Source of the DNA: Neorhizobium vignae
GTDB taxonomy: Bacteria > Pseudomonadota > Alphaproteobacteria > Rhizobiales > Rhizobiaceae
Length of the DNA: 64,000 bases
NCBI RefSeq assembly: GCF_000732195.1
Contig: NZ_JNNU01000015.1
Location: 89,276-153,275 of the forward strand
Reading direction: 5' to 3'
Below the pieces are notes generated by a model. It ran no database searches. It was not told the DNA's origin and was given only the letters and a program-made list of their open reading frames with translations. A program made the position numbers and the translations under genes. Shown here one piece after another: positions 1 through 8,960 of this stretch (position 1 is its first letter; each line of letters begins with the position of its first letter).

Positions 1-2
1 AC

Positions 3-500
3 GAGGATCTCTATAATCTTGCCGAACGCTGCGCCGGCGAGGGCATCCGCCTCGACATCGGCCATGGCGGCGCGTCCTTCTCCTTCAAGGTGGCGGAAGC
101 GGCGATCGCCCGCGGCCTGCTGCCCTATTCGATCTCGACCGACCTGCACGGCCATTCGATGAACTTTCCGGTCTGGGACCTGGCGACCACCATGTCCAAG
201 CTGCTGTCGGTGGGCATGCCTTTCGACAAGGTTGTGGAAGCGGTCACCCATCATCCGGCTTCGGTCATCAAGCTTTCCATGGAAAACCGGCTGTCGGTCG
301 GTGAACGGGCCGATTTCACGATCTTCGATCTCATCGATGCCGATCTCGAGGCGACCGATTCCAACGGTGACGTCTCGCGTCTGCAGAAACTGTTCGAGCC
401 GCGTTACGCCGTCATCGGCTCGGAAGCCATCACCGCCAGCCGCTACATCCCGCGGGCCCGCAAGCTCGTTCGCCACAGCCACGGTTACTCGTGGCGCTGA
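3..500 (+). CDS. Amidohydrolase/deacetylase family metallohydrolase, C-terminal part
   Basis: The last 165 residues of a dihydroorotase-like TIM-barrel amidohydrolase; the 5' part lies left of the window. Visible metal-site remnants are DIGHGG (His) and STDLHGH (Asp followed by His), the usual late histidine and aspartate of this fold. It ends with the small C-terminal beta domain (ERADFTIFDL, then VIGSEAI). The family hydrolyses cyclic amides, N-acyl amino acids or imides. RidA follows 33 bp downstream and a SelA-like PLP enzyme lies nearby, which suggests catabolism of an amino-acid-like substrate through an imine intermediate. The substrate cannot be told from this fragment. Confidence 0.85.
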   Translation, partial: EDLYNLAERCAGEGIRLDIGHGGASFSFKVAEAAIARGLLPYSISTDLHGHSMNFPVWDLATTMSKLLSVGMPFDKVVEAVTHHPASVIKLSMENRLSVGERADFTIFDLIDADLEATDSNGDVSRLQKLFEPRYAVIGSEAITASRYIPRARKLVRHSHGYSWR

Positions 501-533
501 GGCGTTTCTTGAAATCGCATGACAGGAGTTGAC

Positions 534-1031
534 GTGAATACGTCTTCAGCAAAAGCCGCTCCCACGGCACAGACACCTTACGATCGGCTGATCGCGCTCG
601 GCATCAAGCTGCCGCCGCCGCCGCCGCCGATCGCCAATTTCGTCACGCATGTCCGCGAAGGCAACATGCTCTACCTCTCCGGGCAGGGTCCGCGCGAGGC
701 GGATGGCCATCTGCATGCCGGCAAGGTGGGCGCCGATGTCAGCGTCGATCTCGCCTATCAGCATGCGCGGCTCGTCGGCATCAACCTGCTTGCGGTCATG
801 CACGAGGCGCTCGGGGACCTTTCACGGGTTAAGCGGGTCGTGAAACTGCTCGGCATGGTCAATGCCGTACCGGATTTCGAGGATCATCCGAGCGTCATCA
901 ACGGCTGCTCGGACCTCCTCATTGCGGTGTTCGGCGATGCGGGCCAGCATGCCCGTTCGGCGGTCGGTTTCGGCTCGCTGCCGGGCAATATCACCGTCGA
1001 AATCGAGGCGATCGTCTCGCTGAACGACTGA
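534..1031 (+). CDS. RidA family (YjgF/YER057c/UK114) protein
   Basis: A 165-residue member of the RidA family, which hydrolyses reactive enamines/imines released by PLP enzymes. Diagnostic segments are LYLSGQGP near the N-terminus, then ARSAVGFGSLPGN and VEIEAIVSL at the C-terminus, including the Arg and Glu of the active site. It is longer than canonical RidA (about 130) because of an N-terminal extension with a run of prolines. I chose the GTG at 534 because AGGAG lies 5 nt upstream; an in-frame ATG at 519 lacks a ribosome-binding site and would add 5 residues. It appears to be co-transcribed with the amidohydrolase. Confidence 0.88.
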   Translation: MNTSSAKAAPTAQTPYDRLIALGIKLPPPPPPIANFVTHVREGNMLYLSGQGPREADGHLHAGKVGADVSVDLAYQHARLVGINLLAVMHEALGDLSRVKRVVKLLGMVNAVPDFEDHPSVINGCSDLLIAVFGDAGQHARSAVGFGSLPGNITVEIEAIVSLND

Positions 1032-1041
1032 GGAGGCAAGG

Positions 1042-1869
1042 TCAGTGGTTGCGCCAACCCATCAGCTTCTCGATCCGCTGGGCGGAAGCACGGACGTGCT
1101 CCGTATAGTGGTTCCCGTCGGACACGACTTTCTGTTCCGGCAGCACGATGGAAATGGTGGCGACGCATTCACCGCTCCGGTCGCAGACCGGCGAGGCGAT
1201 GCAGGCAACCGCATAATCGGACTCCGCCACCTGGATGGACAGCCGTTCCTCGAAGGCCTTGCCGGCCGAGTCCGACAGCGTGCGGGCGTCGATCTCGGCG
1301 CGGCCGGTGGGCGAGGTGCGGGCGCAGCGCTTGAACAGCTCGATCCGCTCGGCCTCCGGCAGATGCCCGACGAGAAGCCGGCCGGATGCCGTCCAGTTGA
1401 GCGGCACGCGGGTGCCGACGCGAGACGCGACCTGATAATGGCTCGGCCCGTCCGCCATGGCGAGCACCAGCATGTAATCGCCGTCGCGACCACAGACCTG
1501 CACGGTTTCGCCCGCCTGCCGGCAGAGGTCGTGCATCTCGTGGGTCGCGACACTCATGAAATCCAGCGACCGGGCATAGGCGAGGCCGTAATGGTAGAGC
1601 CGGGCGCCGAGCCAGATAGAGCCGTCGGCATTGCGGGCGAGCATGTTCTTTTCGACCAGATCGTCGATGATCACGTAGACGGTCGACAGCGGCGCCTTGA
1701 CCGCCTTGGCGATCGCATAGGCGCCGGACGGCGCACCCGTTTCGTAGAGATAATCGATCACCTGCAGCGCGCGGTCGATGCCGCTCACGCGCGAACGGCG
1801 CGCGCCCTTGGCTTCCGCTTCGGAGCCAGCGTCACCGGTGAGGTCTGCGGATGAAGTCTTTGCGTCCAA
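1042..1869 (-). CDS. IclR family transcriptional regulator
   Basis: 275 residues. An N-terminal winged HTH (GIDRALQVIDYLYETGAPSG, then KAPLSTVYVIIDDLVEK) is followed by the IclR effector domain (GARLYHYGLAYARS, ASGRLLVGHLPE, ACIASPVCDRSGECVATISI). The start is a TTG at 1869 with GAGGAG 7 nt upstream. The frame stays open further upstream, but that stretch overlaps the divergent PLP-enzyme gene. It is divergent from the SelA-like gene across about 96 bp, so it probably controls that gene and its own promoter, and perhaps the RidA/amidohydrolase genes. The effector is unknown. Confidence 0.9.
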   Translation of the reverse strand: MDAKTSSADLTGDAGSEAEAKGARRSRVSGIDRALQVIDYLYETGAPSGAYAIAKAVKAPLSTVYVIIDDLVEKNMLARNADGSIWLGARLYHYGLAYARSLDFMSVATHEMHDLCRQAGETVQVCGRDGDYMLVLAMADGPSHYQVASRVGTRVPLNWTASGRLLVGHLPEAERIELFKRCARTSPTGRAEIDARTLSDSAGKAFEERLSIQVAESDYAVACIASPVCDRSGECVATISIVLPEQKVVSDGNHYTEHVRASAQRIEKLMGWRNH

Positions 1870-1965
1870 TTCAACGCTCCTCGTCTGAATTCGAGAGGCT
1901 ATTACATTATTATGGCATATCTGTCGATGGCAATTCGCCACTGGCCGCCACTTTGGAGAACCACA

Positions 1966-3162
1966 ATGAGCGATGATATCCGCACCCAGATCGGCCTTCG
2001 CCCGGTCATCAACGTTTCCGGCACGATGACCAGCCTTGGGGCCTCGATTGTCGTTCCCGAAGCGATTCAGGCGATGGCGGCGATCCTGCCGCAATTCGTG
2101 GAGATCAATGACCTGCAGCGCAAGGCGAGCGCGATCATCGCCCGGTTGACCGGCGGTGAGGCAGGCTTCGTCACGGCCTCCTGTTCCTCGGGCATCAGCC
2201 TCGCAGTCGCGGGTGCGATCACCGGCAACAACCTGCTGGCCATCGAGAAGCTGCCGGATACCGTGCCGGACAAGAACGAAGTGCTCGTGCAGATGGGCCA
2301 CGTGGTGAGCTATGGCGCACCGGTGGACCAGGCGATCCGGCTGGCCGGTGGCAAGGTGGTGCTGGTCGGCCAGGCGACCTCGACGCACCGCTACCACATG
2401 GAAAACGCGATCACCGAGAAGACGGCTGCCGCCGTCTATGTCGTCTCGCACCATGTGGTCGACTACGGTCTGCTCAACCTTGTCGAGTTCGTCGAGATCG
2501 CCCATGCCAAGGGCGTGCCGGTCATCGTGGATGCGGCTTCCGAATATGACCTCAAGCTTTTCCTGGCGCAGGGCGCCGATATCGTCCTTTATTCCGGCCA
2601 CAAGTTCCTCGGCGGCCCGACTTCAGGCATCGTTGCCGGCAAAAAGGAACTGGTGCGCAGCGCCTTCCTCCAGAACATGGGCATCGGCCGCGGCATGAAG
2701 GTCGGCAAGGAAAGCGTCTTCGGCGTCATGGCGGCGCTGGAAGCCTGGGAGAAGCGTGACCATGCGGGCATCCGCGAACGCGAGACGGGTTACCTCAATC
2801 TCTGGAAACAGACGCTCGACGGCCGTCCGGGTGTCACCGCCCTGATCGAACCCGATCCGACCAACAATCCGCTCGACCGCATGCGCGTCATCATCTCCGC
2901 GCAGGAGGCGCATATCACCGCCTGGGATCTGGCCGCAGCGCTCGGCCGTGGCAATCCACCAATCATCGTCCGCGACCACGAGGTGGAGCATCACTATTTC
3001 TACCTCGATCCCTGCAACCTGCATCCGGGCCAGGAAACCATCGTCGCGGCCCGCCTGACGGAAGAACTCGACAAGGCGCGCGCCTCCAACGAGATCATCG
3101 CCACCCCGATCGAAGAACGCAGTCGCCACCGTTTCGACGGTGCTCTCCGCTGGCCGGACTGA
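1966..3162 (+). CDS. SelA-like/aminotransferase class V-fold PLP enzyme
   Basis: 398 residues of a fold-type I PLP enzyme related to SelA and D-glucosaminate-6-phosphate ammonia-lyase (DgaE). The N-terminus LRPVINVSGTMTSLG is typical of the group. VIVDAASEYD supplies the PLP-ring aspartate, and VLYSGHKFLGGPTSG carries the candidate PLP lysine. ATG 1966 is chosen because GGAGAA lies about 6 nt upstream; an ATG at 1912 would run into the IclR promoter. It is followed by an ABC-transporter ATPase gene 30 bp on, suggesting uptake and breakdown of one substrate. It is probably a lyase or racemase-like enzyme rather than a true aminotransferase. Confidence 0.82.
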   Translation: MSDDIRTQIGLRPVINVSGTMTSLGASIVVPEAIQAMAAILPQFVEINDLQRKASAIIARLTGGEAGFVTASCSSGISLAVAGAITGNNLLAIEKLPDTVPDKNEVLVQMGHVVSYGAPVDQAIRLAGGKVVLVGQATSTHRYHMENAITEKTAAAVYVVSHHVVDYGLLNLVEFVEIAHAKGVPVIVDAASEYDLKLFLAQGADIVLYSGHKFLGGPTSGIVAGKKELVRSAFLQNMGIGRGMKVGKESVFGVMAALEAWEKRDHAGIRERETGYLNLWKQTLDGRPGVTALIEPDPTNNPLDRMRVIISAQEAHITAWDLAAALGRGNPPIIVRDHEVEHHYFYLDPCNLHPGQETIVAARLTEELDKARASNEIIATPIEERSRHRFDGALRWPD

Positions 3163-3192
3163 GCAGAAAACAACGACAAGAAGGGAACGATC

Positions 3193-5028
3193 ATGGCCAT
3201 CTCGCAAGCACAAACCGTCCAGTCCGCTCAGCCGGTCCTCTCGGTGGAGAACCTGACCACCTCGTTCAATGTGGATGGCGAGTGGAAGTCGGTCGTGCGC
3301 GACGTTTCCTTCACCGTCGCTCCCGGCGAGACTGTGGCGATCGTCGGCGAAAGCGGGTCCGGCAAGAGCGTCACCTCGCTCTCGATCATGCGGCTGCTGC
3401 AGGAGGGTACAAGCCGTATCCAGGGCAAGATCATGCTCGGCGGGCGAAACCTTCTGGCGCTTCCCGAACACGAGATGCGCAAGGTGCGCGGCAACGATGT
3501 GGCGATGATCTTCCAGGAGCCGATGACGAGCCTCAATCCGCTCTTCACCATCGGCGACCAGATTTCCGAGGCGCTGCTCTGCCACAAGGCGATGTCAGCG
3601 GCGGAGGCTAAAGCCGAGACCATCCGGCTGCTCGAAAAGGTCCGCATACCGTCGGCGGCCTCCCGTTTCGACGAATATCCGCATCGCTTTTCCGGCGGCA
3701 TGCGCCAGCGCGTCATGATCGCCATGGCGCTCGCCTCGAAACCGAAGCTGCTGATCGCCGACGAGCCGACGACGGCGCTCGACGTCACGATCCAGGGCCA
3801 GATCCTCGACCTGATAAAGGTGCTGCAGGACGAGGAGGGGACGTCCGTCCTCTTCATCACCCATGATATGGGCGTGGTGGCCGAAGTCGCCGACCGCACG
3901 ATCGTCATGTATCGCGGCGAGCAGGTGGAGACGGGCGATACGCCCGACATCTTCCATCGCGGTAAACATCCTTATACGCGGGCGCTACTGGCCGCTGTGC
4001 CGGTACTCGGCTCGATGCAGAAATACGAGCGGCCGCTGCGTTTCCCCGTCGTCGATGTGGCGACCGGGGAATCCGATGTGCAGGTGGAGGTCGCCGATAC
4101 GGTTGCGGCCAACGACCGGCCCATTCTGGAGGTGAAGAACCTCACCAAGCGTTTCGACATCCATTCCGGCCTGTTCGGCCGTGTCAGCGGCCGGGTGCAT
4201 GCGGTCGAGAACGTCTCCTTCGATCTGCATGCCGGCGAGACGCTGTCGCTGGTCGGCGAAAGCGGCTGCGGCAAGTCGACGACGGGCCGCGCGATCATGC
4301 GGCTGATCGAGCCGGATGCCGGTTCGGTTGTCGTCGAGGGCCGCGATGTGCTGGCACTCGACAAGCGCGAGATGCGCGAGATGCGCAAATCCGTGCAGAT
4401 GATCTTCCAGGATCCGTTCGCCTCACTCAACCCGCGCATGACGATCGGCCAGGCGATCGCCGAGCCCTATCTCGAGCACAAGATGGGCACGGCGAAACAG
4501 GCCAAGGACGTGGTTGCCGACATGCTGCGCAAGGTCGGTCTGACGTCCGACATGGTCAACCGCTATCCGCACGAATTTTCCGGCGGCCAGCGCCAGCGCA
4601 TCTGCATCGCTCGGGCGCTTGCGCTCGAGCCCAAGGTAATCGTTGCGGATGAAAGCGTCTCGGCGCTCGACGTGTCGATCAAGGCGCAGGTCATCAACCT
4701 GATGCTCGACCTGCAGCAGAGCCTCAACCTCGCCTTCCTGTTCATCTCCCACGACATGGCGGTGGTCGAGCGGGTCAGCCACCGGGTGGCGGTGATGTAT
4801 TTGGGCGAGATCGTCGAGATCGGCCCGCGCGCCTCGGTGTTCGGCAATCCGCAGCACGCGTATACGAAGAAACTGATGGCCGCCGTGCCGGTGCCCGACC
4901 CCGATCGCCGCCGCGAAAAGCGGACGGTCGCCAGCGACGAGCTCAAGAGCCCGATCCGTTCAGTGGACTACAAGGTGAATCCGCTCGACTATAAGACGGT
5001 TTCACCGGGTCATCTGGTTGCCATGTAA
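3193..5028 (+). CDS. Peptide/nickel-type ABC transporter, two fused ATPase domains
   Basis: 611 residues holding two complete ABC domains, equivalent to DppD plus DppF (GsiA-like). The first has Walker A VGESGSGKS (about 52-60), signature FSGGMRQR and Walker B LLIADEPTTALD. The second has VGESGCGKS, FSGGQRQR and VIVADESVSALD. Each has the oligopeptide-family C-terminal tail (HPYTRALLAAVPV; HAYTKKLMAAVPV). The ribosome-binding site is AAGGGAA before ATG 3193. Permeases and binding protein are not in the window, probably left of it. Inferred substrate: the compound processed by the neighbouring enzymes. Confidence 0.93.
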   Translation: MAISQAQTVQSAQPVLSVENLTTSFNVDGEWKSVVRDVSFTVAPGETVAIVGESGSGKSVTSLSIMRLLQEGTSRIQGKIMLGGRNLLALPEHEMRKVRGNDVAMIFQEPMTSLNPLFTIGDQISEALLCHKAMSAAEAKAETIRLLEKVRIPSAASRFDEYPHRFSGGMRQRVMIAMALASKPKLLIADEPTTALDVTIQGQILDLIKVLQDEEGTSVLFITHDMGVVAEVADRTIVMYRGEQVETGDTPDIFHRGKHPYTRALLAAVPVLGSMQKYERPLRFPVVDVATGESDVQVEVADTVAANDRPILEVKNLTKRFDIHSGLFGRVSGRVHAVENVSFDLHAGETLSLVGESGCGKSTTGRAIMRLIEPDAGSVVVEGRDVLALDKREMREMRKSVQMIFQDPFASLNPRMTIGQAIAEPYLEHKMGTAKQAKDVVADMLRKVGLTSDMVNRYPHEFSGGQRQRICIARALALEPKVIVADESVSALDVSIKAQVINLMLDLQQSLNLAFLFISHDMAVVERVSHRVAVMYLGEIVEIGPRASVFGNPQHAYTKKLMAAVPVPDPDRRREKRTVASDELKSPIRSVDYKVNPLDYKTVSPGHLVAM

Positions 5029-5031
5029 CGT

Positions 5032-5050
5032 CTGCGGATAATCTCCGCAG
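5032..5050. terminator. Hairpin between convergent genes
   Basis: CTGCGGA and TCCGCAG form a 7-bp stem with a 5-nt loop, in the 25-bp gap between the ABC ATPase stop and the ThDP-enzyme stop. There is no U-tract, so it may act as a bidirectional transcript end or a 3' stabiliser. Confidence 0.5.
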
Positions 5051-5053
5051 CAA

Positions 5054-6607
5054 TCAATCGATCACCGCCTCGATCAGGAAGGGTCCCTTGCGGATGAGCG
5101 CGCCGTCGAACAGCTTGACGAATTCCTCGATCGTCGTCGCGCGGCCGGACTCGACGCCCAGACCCTTGGCGAGCGAGCACCAGTCGAGTTTTGGCGCGTC
5201 GAGATCGAGCATGCGCTGGGCATTGCGGCCATAGGCATTGACGCCGACATTGGTCATTTCGCCCTGAAGGATGCGGTAGGCGCTGTTGGCGAAGACGATG
5301 GTGACGACGTCGAGTTGTTCGCGCGCCTGGGTCCAGAGGCCCTGCACGGTGTACATGCCGCTGCCGTCGGCCTGCATCGCCACCACCTTGCGATCCGGCG
5401 CCCCGATCGCGGCGCCAGCTGCGAGAGGGATGCCGATGCCGATGGCTCCACCGGTGATCGGAAGGTGATCGTGGGGTGGGAGCCCGGGTGCCAGAACCGG
5501 ATACTGGCCGATGGAGGTCAGGCCTTCATCGATGACAACCGCATTTTCCGGTAGACGGCGCCCGATCGCGAAGCTGATCGCATCGGGGGTCAGCGCTCCG
5601 GTCGGCACCTGGATATCATTCTGGATGAACCGGTTGCGGACGAAGTCCGAACCCTGCTTGATCCCGAGTGCATCGGCGAGCGTCACCAGCACGTCGGCGA
5701 GATCGTGTTCGTGCTCCGCCAGCTGGATGACCTCGCAGGAAGGCGGCAGGGTTGTGCTCGGCTTCCCGGGATAGGCAAAGAAGGTAACTGGGCGCGGCCC
5801 GCCGATGCAGATGGCGACCTCGAAATCCTGGAGCGCCTCGAGGGCAAGATCGATCTTGTAGGGCACCGGTCTGATGAGCGCGCGCCCGGCGCCGCGGGCG
5901 CTGCGGCCCGAGGACGTGGAAAAAAGCACGGCGCCGGTGGCGGCAGCGATGCGGCCGGCGATTTCGGCAGGTTTTTCCCTCAACGCCGCTCCCGCCAGCA
6001 TGATCACGGCCCGCTTGCCGCCGCGCAGCGCGGCAACGGCGGCTTTCAGGGTCTCGGGGTCGACCGCCGGAGGGGCAGGGATGGGGGCAGGCGTGAGCGT
6101 TTCCGGCGAAACCTCGCCCCAGGCGGCGTCCGCCGGCAGGATCATGGTCGAGACGCCGCGATTGGCAAGCGCCGCCACATAGCCTTCTTCGGTGCAGCGG
6201 CGGATATCGGCAGCGCCGGCGGCGCGTCCGACCCAATGGGACATCGGACGGGCCAGGCTTTCGATATCGCTGGTAAGCGGCGCATCATATTGAAGGTGAT
6301 AGGAGGCATGGTCGCCGACGACATTCAGCATCGGCGTTCGGGCGCGGCGGGCATTGTGGAGGTTGGCCAGACCGTTGGCGAGGCCGGGGCCGAGATGGAG
6401 AAGGGTAGCGGCCGGCTTGTCCGCCATGCGGGCATAGCCATCGGCGGCACCCGTCACCACGCCTTCCGACAGACCGAGCACGCAGCGCATGGCCGGCTTG
6501 CGGTCGAGAGCGGCGACGAAATGCATCTCCGACGTGCCGGGATTGGCAAAGCAGACATCGACGCCGTTCACCAGAAGGACGTCACACAGCATATCGGCGC
6601 CGTTCAT
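5054..6607 (-). CDS. Thiamine diphosphate-dependent enzyme, acetolactate synthase/benzoylformate decarboxylase family
   Basis: 517 residues with the three-domain POX/ILV fold. The N-terminal PYR domain has CFANPGTSEMHFV (catalytic-type Glu) and LHLGPGLANGLANLHNARRA. A central domain follows (KRAVIMLAGAALREKP). The C-terminal PP domain carries the ThDP motif as ADGSGMYTVQGLW, with Asn in FANSAYRIL. It lacks a clear FAD-binding signature and is shorter than catabolic acetolactate synthases, so a 2-keto-acid decarboxylase is as likely. Start ATG 6607 has AAGGAA upstream. It lies downstream of the GabT-like gene on the same strand, separated by a terminator-like hairpin. Confidence 0.85.
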   Translation of the reverse strand: MNGADMLCDVLLVNGVDVCFANPGTSEMHFVAALDRKPAMRCVLGLSEGVVTGAADGYARMADKPAATLLHLGPGLANGLANLHNARRARTPMLNVVGDHASYHLQYDAPLTSDIESLARPMSHWVGRAAGAADIRRCTEEGYVAALANRGVSTMILPADAAWGEVSPETLTPAPIPAPPAVDPETLKAAVAALRGGKRAVIMLAGAALREKPAEIAGRIAAATGAVLFSTSSGRSARGAGRALIRPVPYKIDLALEALQDFEVAICIGGPRPVTFFAYPGKPSTTLPPSCEVIQLAEHEHDLADVLVTLADALGIKQGSDFVRNRFIQNDIQVPTGALTPDAISFAIGRRLPENAVVIDEGLTSIGQYPVLAPGLPPHDHLPITGGAIGIGIPLAAGAAIGAPDRKVVAMQADGSGMYTVQGLWTQAREQLDVVTIVFANSAYRILQGEMTNVGVNAYGRNAQRMLDLDAPKLDWCSLAKGLGVESGRATTIEEFVKLFDGALIRKGPFLIEAVID

Positions 6608-6651
6608 GCGCTTTTCCTTATCTTTGCAGCATGCCAAAGGCTGCCGCGACC

Positions 6652-6683
6652 GAGAAAAACCGCGGGCCCGATCGGTCCGCGGT
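6652..6683 (-). terminator. Rho-independent terminator after the gabT-like gene
   Basis: Read on the minus strand, ACCGCGG...CCGCGGT forms a 7-bp GC stem, with a CCGATCGG palindrome inside the loop, followed immediately by TTTTTCTC. It lies about 20 bp after the stop of the aminotransferase gene and upstream of the ThDP gene, so it should at least partly separate the two transcripts. Confidence 0.72.
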
Positions 6684-6702
6684 CAGCGGTGATGCGCGAG
6701 GT

Positions 6703-8010
6703 TCAAGCGGCTGCCGAAGCGGTCGCGTCGGAGAACGCTGCCTCGATCGAAGCCTCGAGAATGGCTAGCCCTTCATCCAGAACCTCCCACTCGATGGTGA
6801 GCGGCGGCAGCAAACGGATCACATTGAAGCGTGTCCCGCAAGACAGGAGGATCAGGCCGCGTGCCTCCGCTTCCGCAATGATGCGGTTGGTGAGAGCGGG
6901 CGACGCTGCCTTCGACTGGCGGTCTTCGACCAGTTCGAACGCCACCATGGCACCGAGGCCGCGCACGTCGCCGATATGTTCCATGCCCTGGCGGGAGGGG
7001 ATCATGGTCAGCCGCTCAGTGATCCGGCGGCCGACTTCGGCGGCGCGTTCGCAGAGCTTTTCATCCTCCAACACGTCGAGTACGGCATTGGCGGCGGCGA
7101 CGCTCAGCGGATTGCCGGCATAGGTGCCACCGAGCCCGCCCGGATGGGCTGCGTTCATGATCTCGGCCTTGCCGGTGACGGCCGAAAGCGGGAAGCCGCC
7201 GGCCAGACCCTTTGCCATGGTGATCATGTCCGGCTTCACGCCGGCATGTTCGAAACCGAACATCCGGCCGGTGCGGGCCATGCCGGCCTGGATCTCGTCG
7301 GCGATCAGCACGATGCCGTATTTATCCGCGACGTCGCGAAGGTGGACGAGGAATTCCCTCGGTGCGACGTTGAAGCCGCCTTCGCCCTGGACCGGCTCGA
7401 CGATGAAGGCCGCAATCCGCTCCGGATCGACATCGGCCGCAAACAGCCGTTCGAGTCCGGCGATCGCCTCCTCGGTCGAGAAACCGAGATAGGGGGTGGG
7501 GAAGGGCGCATGGTAGATGTCGGCCGGGAAGGGGCCGAAATTCTTCTTGTAGGGCATGACCTTGCCGGTCAACGCCATGCCGAGCATCGTGCGGCCGTGG
7601 AAGGCACCCGAAAAGGCGATGATGCCGGCGCGGCCGGTATAGGCGCGGGCGATCTTCACGGCATTTTCGACCGCCTCGGCGCCGGTCGTCACCAGCATGG
7701 TGCGGTTTTCAGCTCCGGTCGGCGCCAGGGCGTTCAGCCGCTCGGCGAGCCTGACATAACCTTCGTAGGGCGCGACGTGGAAGCAGGTATGGGTGAAATG
7801 TTCGGCCTGCTCGGCGACGGCGCGCATGACGGACGGATGCCGATGGCCGGTATTGTTGACCGCGATGCCGGCGGCGAAATCGATGAAGCGCTTGCCATCG
7901 ACGTCCCAGAGCTGTGCGTTCAGGGCTTTCTGGGCGAAGATGCCCCGGGTTCCGACGCCGCCCGCCACGGCGGCTTTCTGGCGGGACTGCAGATCTGCTG
8001 AAATGGTCAT
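6703..8010 (-). CDS. gabT: Class III omega-aminotransferase, 4-aminobutyrate aminotransferase-like
   Basis: 435 residues of a class III PLP aminotransferase. Landmarks are the substrate/PLP pocket TTGAEAVENAVKIAR, FSGAFHGRT, VQGEGGFNVAPREF, the PLP aspartate in LIADEIQAGMARTG, and the Schiff-base lysine in TMAKGLAGGFPLSAV, then GTYAGNPLSVAAA. It would transfer an omega-amino group (GABA or a similar compound) to 2-oxoglutarate. The ribosome-binding site GGGG precedes ATG 8010. The XRE-cupin regulator lies just upstream on the same strand with a candidate operator in the gap, so it is likely under that regulator. GabT versus another omega-transaminase cannot be decided. Confidence 0.88.
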   Translation of the reverse strand: MTISADLQSRQKAAVAGGVGTRGIFAQKALNAQLWDVDGKRFIDFAAGIAVNNTGHRHPSVMRAVAEQAEHFTHTCFHVAPYEGYVRLAERLNALAPTGAENRTMLVTTGAEAVENAVKIARAYTGRAGIIAFSGAFHGRTMLGMALTGKVMPYKKNFGPFPADIYHAPFPTPYLGFSTEEAIAGLERLFAADVDPERIAAFIVEPVQGEGGFNVAPREFLVHLRDVADKYGIVLIADEIQAGMARTGRMFGFEHAGVKPDMITMAKGLAGGFPLSAVTGKAEIMNAAHPGGLGGTYAGNPLSVAAANAVLDVLEDEKLCERAAEVGRRITERLTMIPSRQGMEHIGDVRGLGAMVAFELVEDRQSKAASPALTNRIIAEAEARGLILLSCGTRFNVIRLLPPLTIEWEVLDEGLAILEASIEAAFSDATASAAA

Positions 8011-8049
8011 GACGATATCCCCTGGGGTCGATGACCTAAGCTATAGTCC

Positions 8050-8067
8050 TGCTCATTATTTTGAGCA
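8050..8067. promoter_or_regulatory. Inverted repeat upstream of the gabT-like gene, candidate XRE-cupin operator
   Basis: TGCTCA-TTATTT-TGAGCA is a perfect 6+6 inverted repeat, 40-57 bp upstream of the gabT-like start. Its right half ATTTTGAGC recurs exactly at 8733-8741 upstream of the regulator gene itself. That is the pattern expected if the XRE protein binds both. Inference only. Confidence 0.45.
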
Positions 8068-8083
8068 AGAGGCATTCGAAAAA

Positions 8084-8668
8084 TCAGAGATAGGGCGGCG
8101 AGCAAGCTGAAATGACGATCGTCTGCCGATCCGAGAGGTTGCGGAATCGGTGAGGCATGCGACTGTCGAAGAGGTAGGCCTCGCCGGCTTTGAGGACGCG
8201 AACGTCGTCGCCGACCGTCACTTCCAGCTCGCCCTCGACCACATAGCCGCCTTCCGAGGACGCATGCTGCAGCCGTGTTTCGCCGGTGTCCGCATGGGGG
8301 CCGTAGATCTCGTGGAGGATCTGCAGGTTATGCGCCCGCGCATCGCCGATCTGGCGAAAGATCAGCGCGCCGTCACCGCCTGCAATCGGCGATGCGGCAA
8401 CCTTCGAAGTCAGGTCGACCAGTTCATGTGCCGAGAAGAACGGGCCTTTCGGCGGGCTGCGTTCCGGCTCGAAAAAATCACCCATGCCGACGCCGAGACC
8501 GTTCAGGATCTTGCGAAGCGTTGAAACGGAAGGGCTGACCTTGTTGGTCTCGACATTGGATATCTGCGCGTGCGGGACACCCGCCCTTTCGGCGAGCTGG
8601 CGCTGCGAAAGGCCGGCGGCCGCGCGCATGGCGTTGAGGCGTGCACCGATGTCGAACTTTTCATCCAT
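8084..8668 (-). CDS. XRE family transcriptional regulator with C-terminal cupin
   Basis: 194 residues. The N-terminal lambda-repressor-like HTH is at about 8-62 (IGARLNAMRAAAGLSQRQLA, VSPSVSTLRKILNGLGV). The C-terminal cupin is at about 115-190 (GGYVVEGELEVTVGD, GEAYLFDSRMPHRFRNL). This PuuR-like family usually senses an amino acid, polyamine or related metabolite and represses its catabolic genes. The adjacent aminotransferase fits that role. ATG 8668 has GGGA upstream. Confidence 0.9.
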   Translation of the reverse strand: MDEKFDIGARLNAMRAAAGLSQRQLAERAGVPHAQISNVETNKVSPSVSTLRKILNGLGVGMGDFFEPERSPPKGPFFSAHELVDLTSKVAASPIAGGDGALIFRQIGDARAHNLQILHEIYGPHADTGETRLQHASSEGGYVVEGELEVTVGDDVRVLKAGEAYLFDSRMPHRFRNLSDRQTIVISACSPPYL

Positions 8669-8732
8669 CTCAAATGTCCCGGCTGTTCGGGTCGGTTATG
8701 CCGTGGATCGGGATCGTGATCAACTGGATGAT

Positions 8733-8741
8733 ATTTTGAGC
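8733..8741. promoter_or_regulatory. Second copy of the ATTTTGAGC half-site
   Basis: An exact 9-bp match to the right half of the inverted repeat at 8050-8067, 65-73 bp upstream of the XRE-cupin start. The left half (GATGAT) is only partly preserved. Candidate autoregulatory site. Confidence 0.35.
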
Positions 8742-8960
8742 GCCATGGTCCCAGGGCGCCACCGGTGCATGACCGCTCGCGGTGGTGGCCGCGATCGACC
8801 GCCGTGGATATCAATGGAGCGCTGTCCCGCCTGAAGTGGTCCATTCTCTCCATCAGCCACGAGGCCGATAGGCCTATCGATATAGCTCATTTGGTGCAAC
8901 TGCCCGCGACTCACGCGCGTGTTATCCTTGCTGCCCTGCGGATCAGAGAGGATTTCGCTC

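Noticed and set aside
5705..7123. 472-residue plus-strand frame
   Set aside because: Runs antisense across the ThDP enzyme, the terminator hairpin and the aminotransferase; not a real gene.
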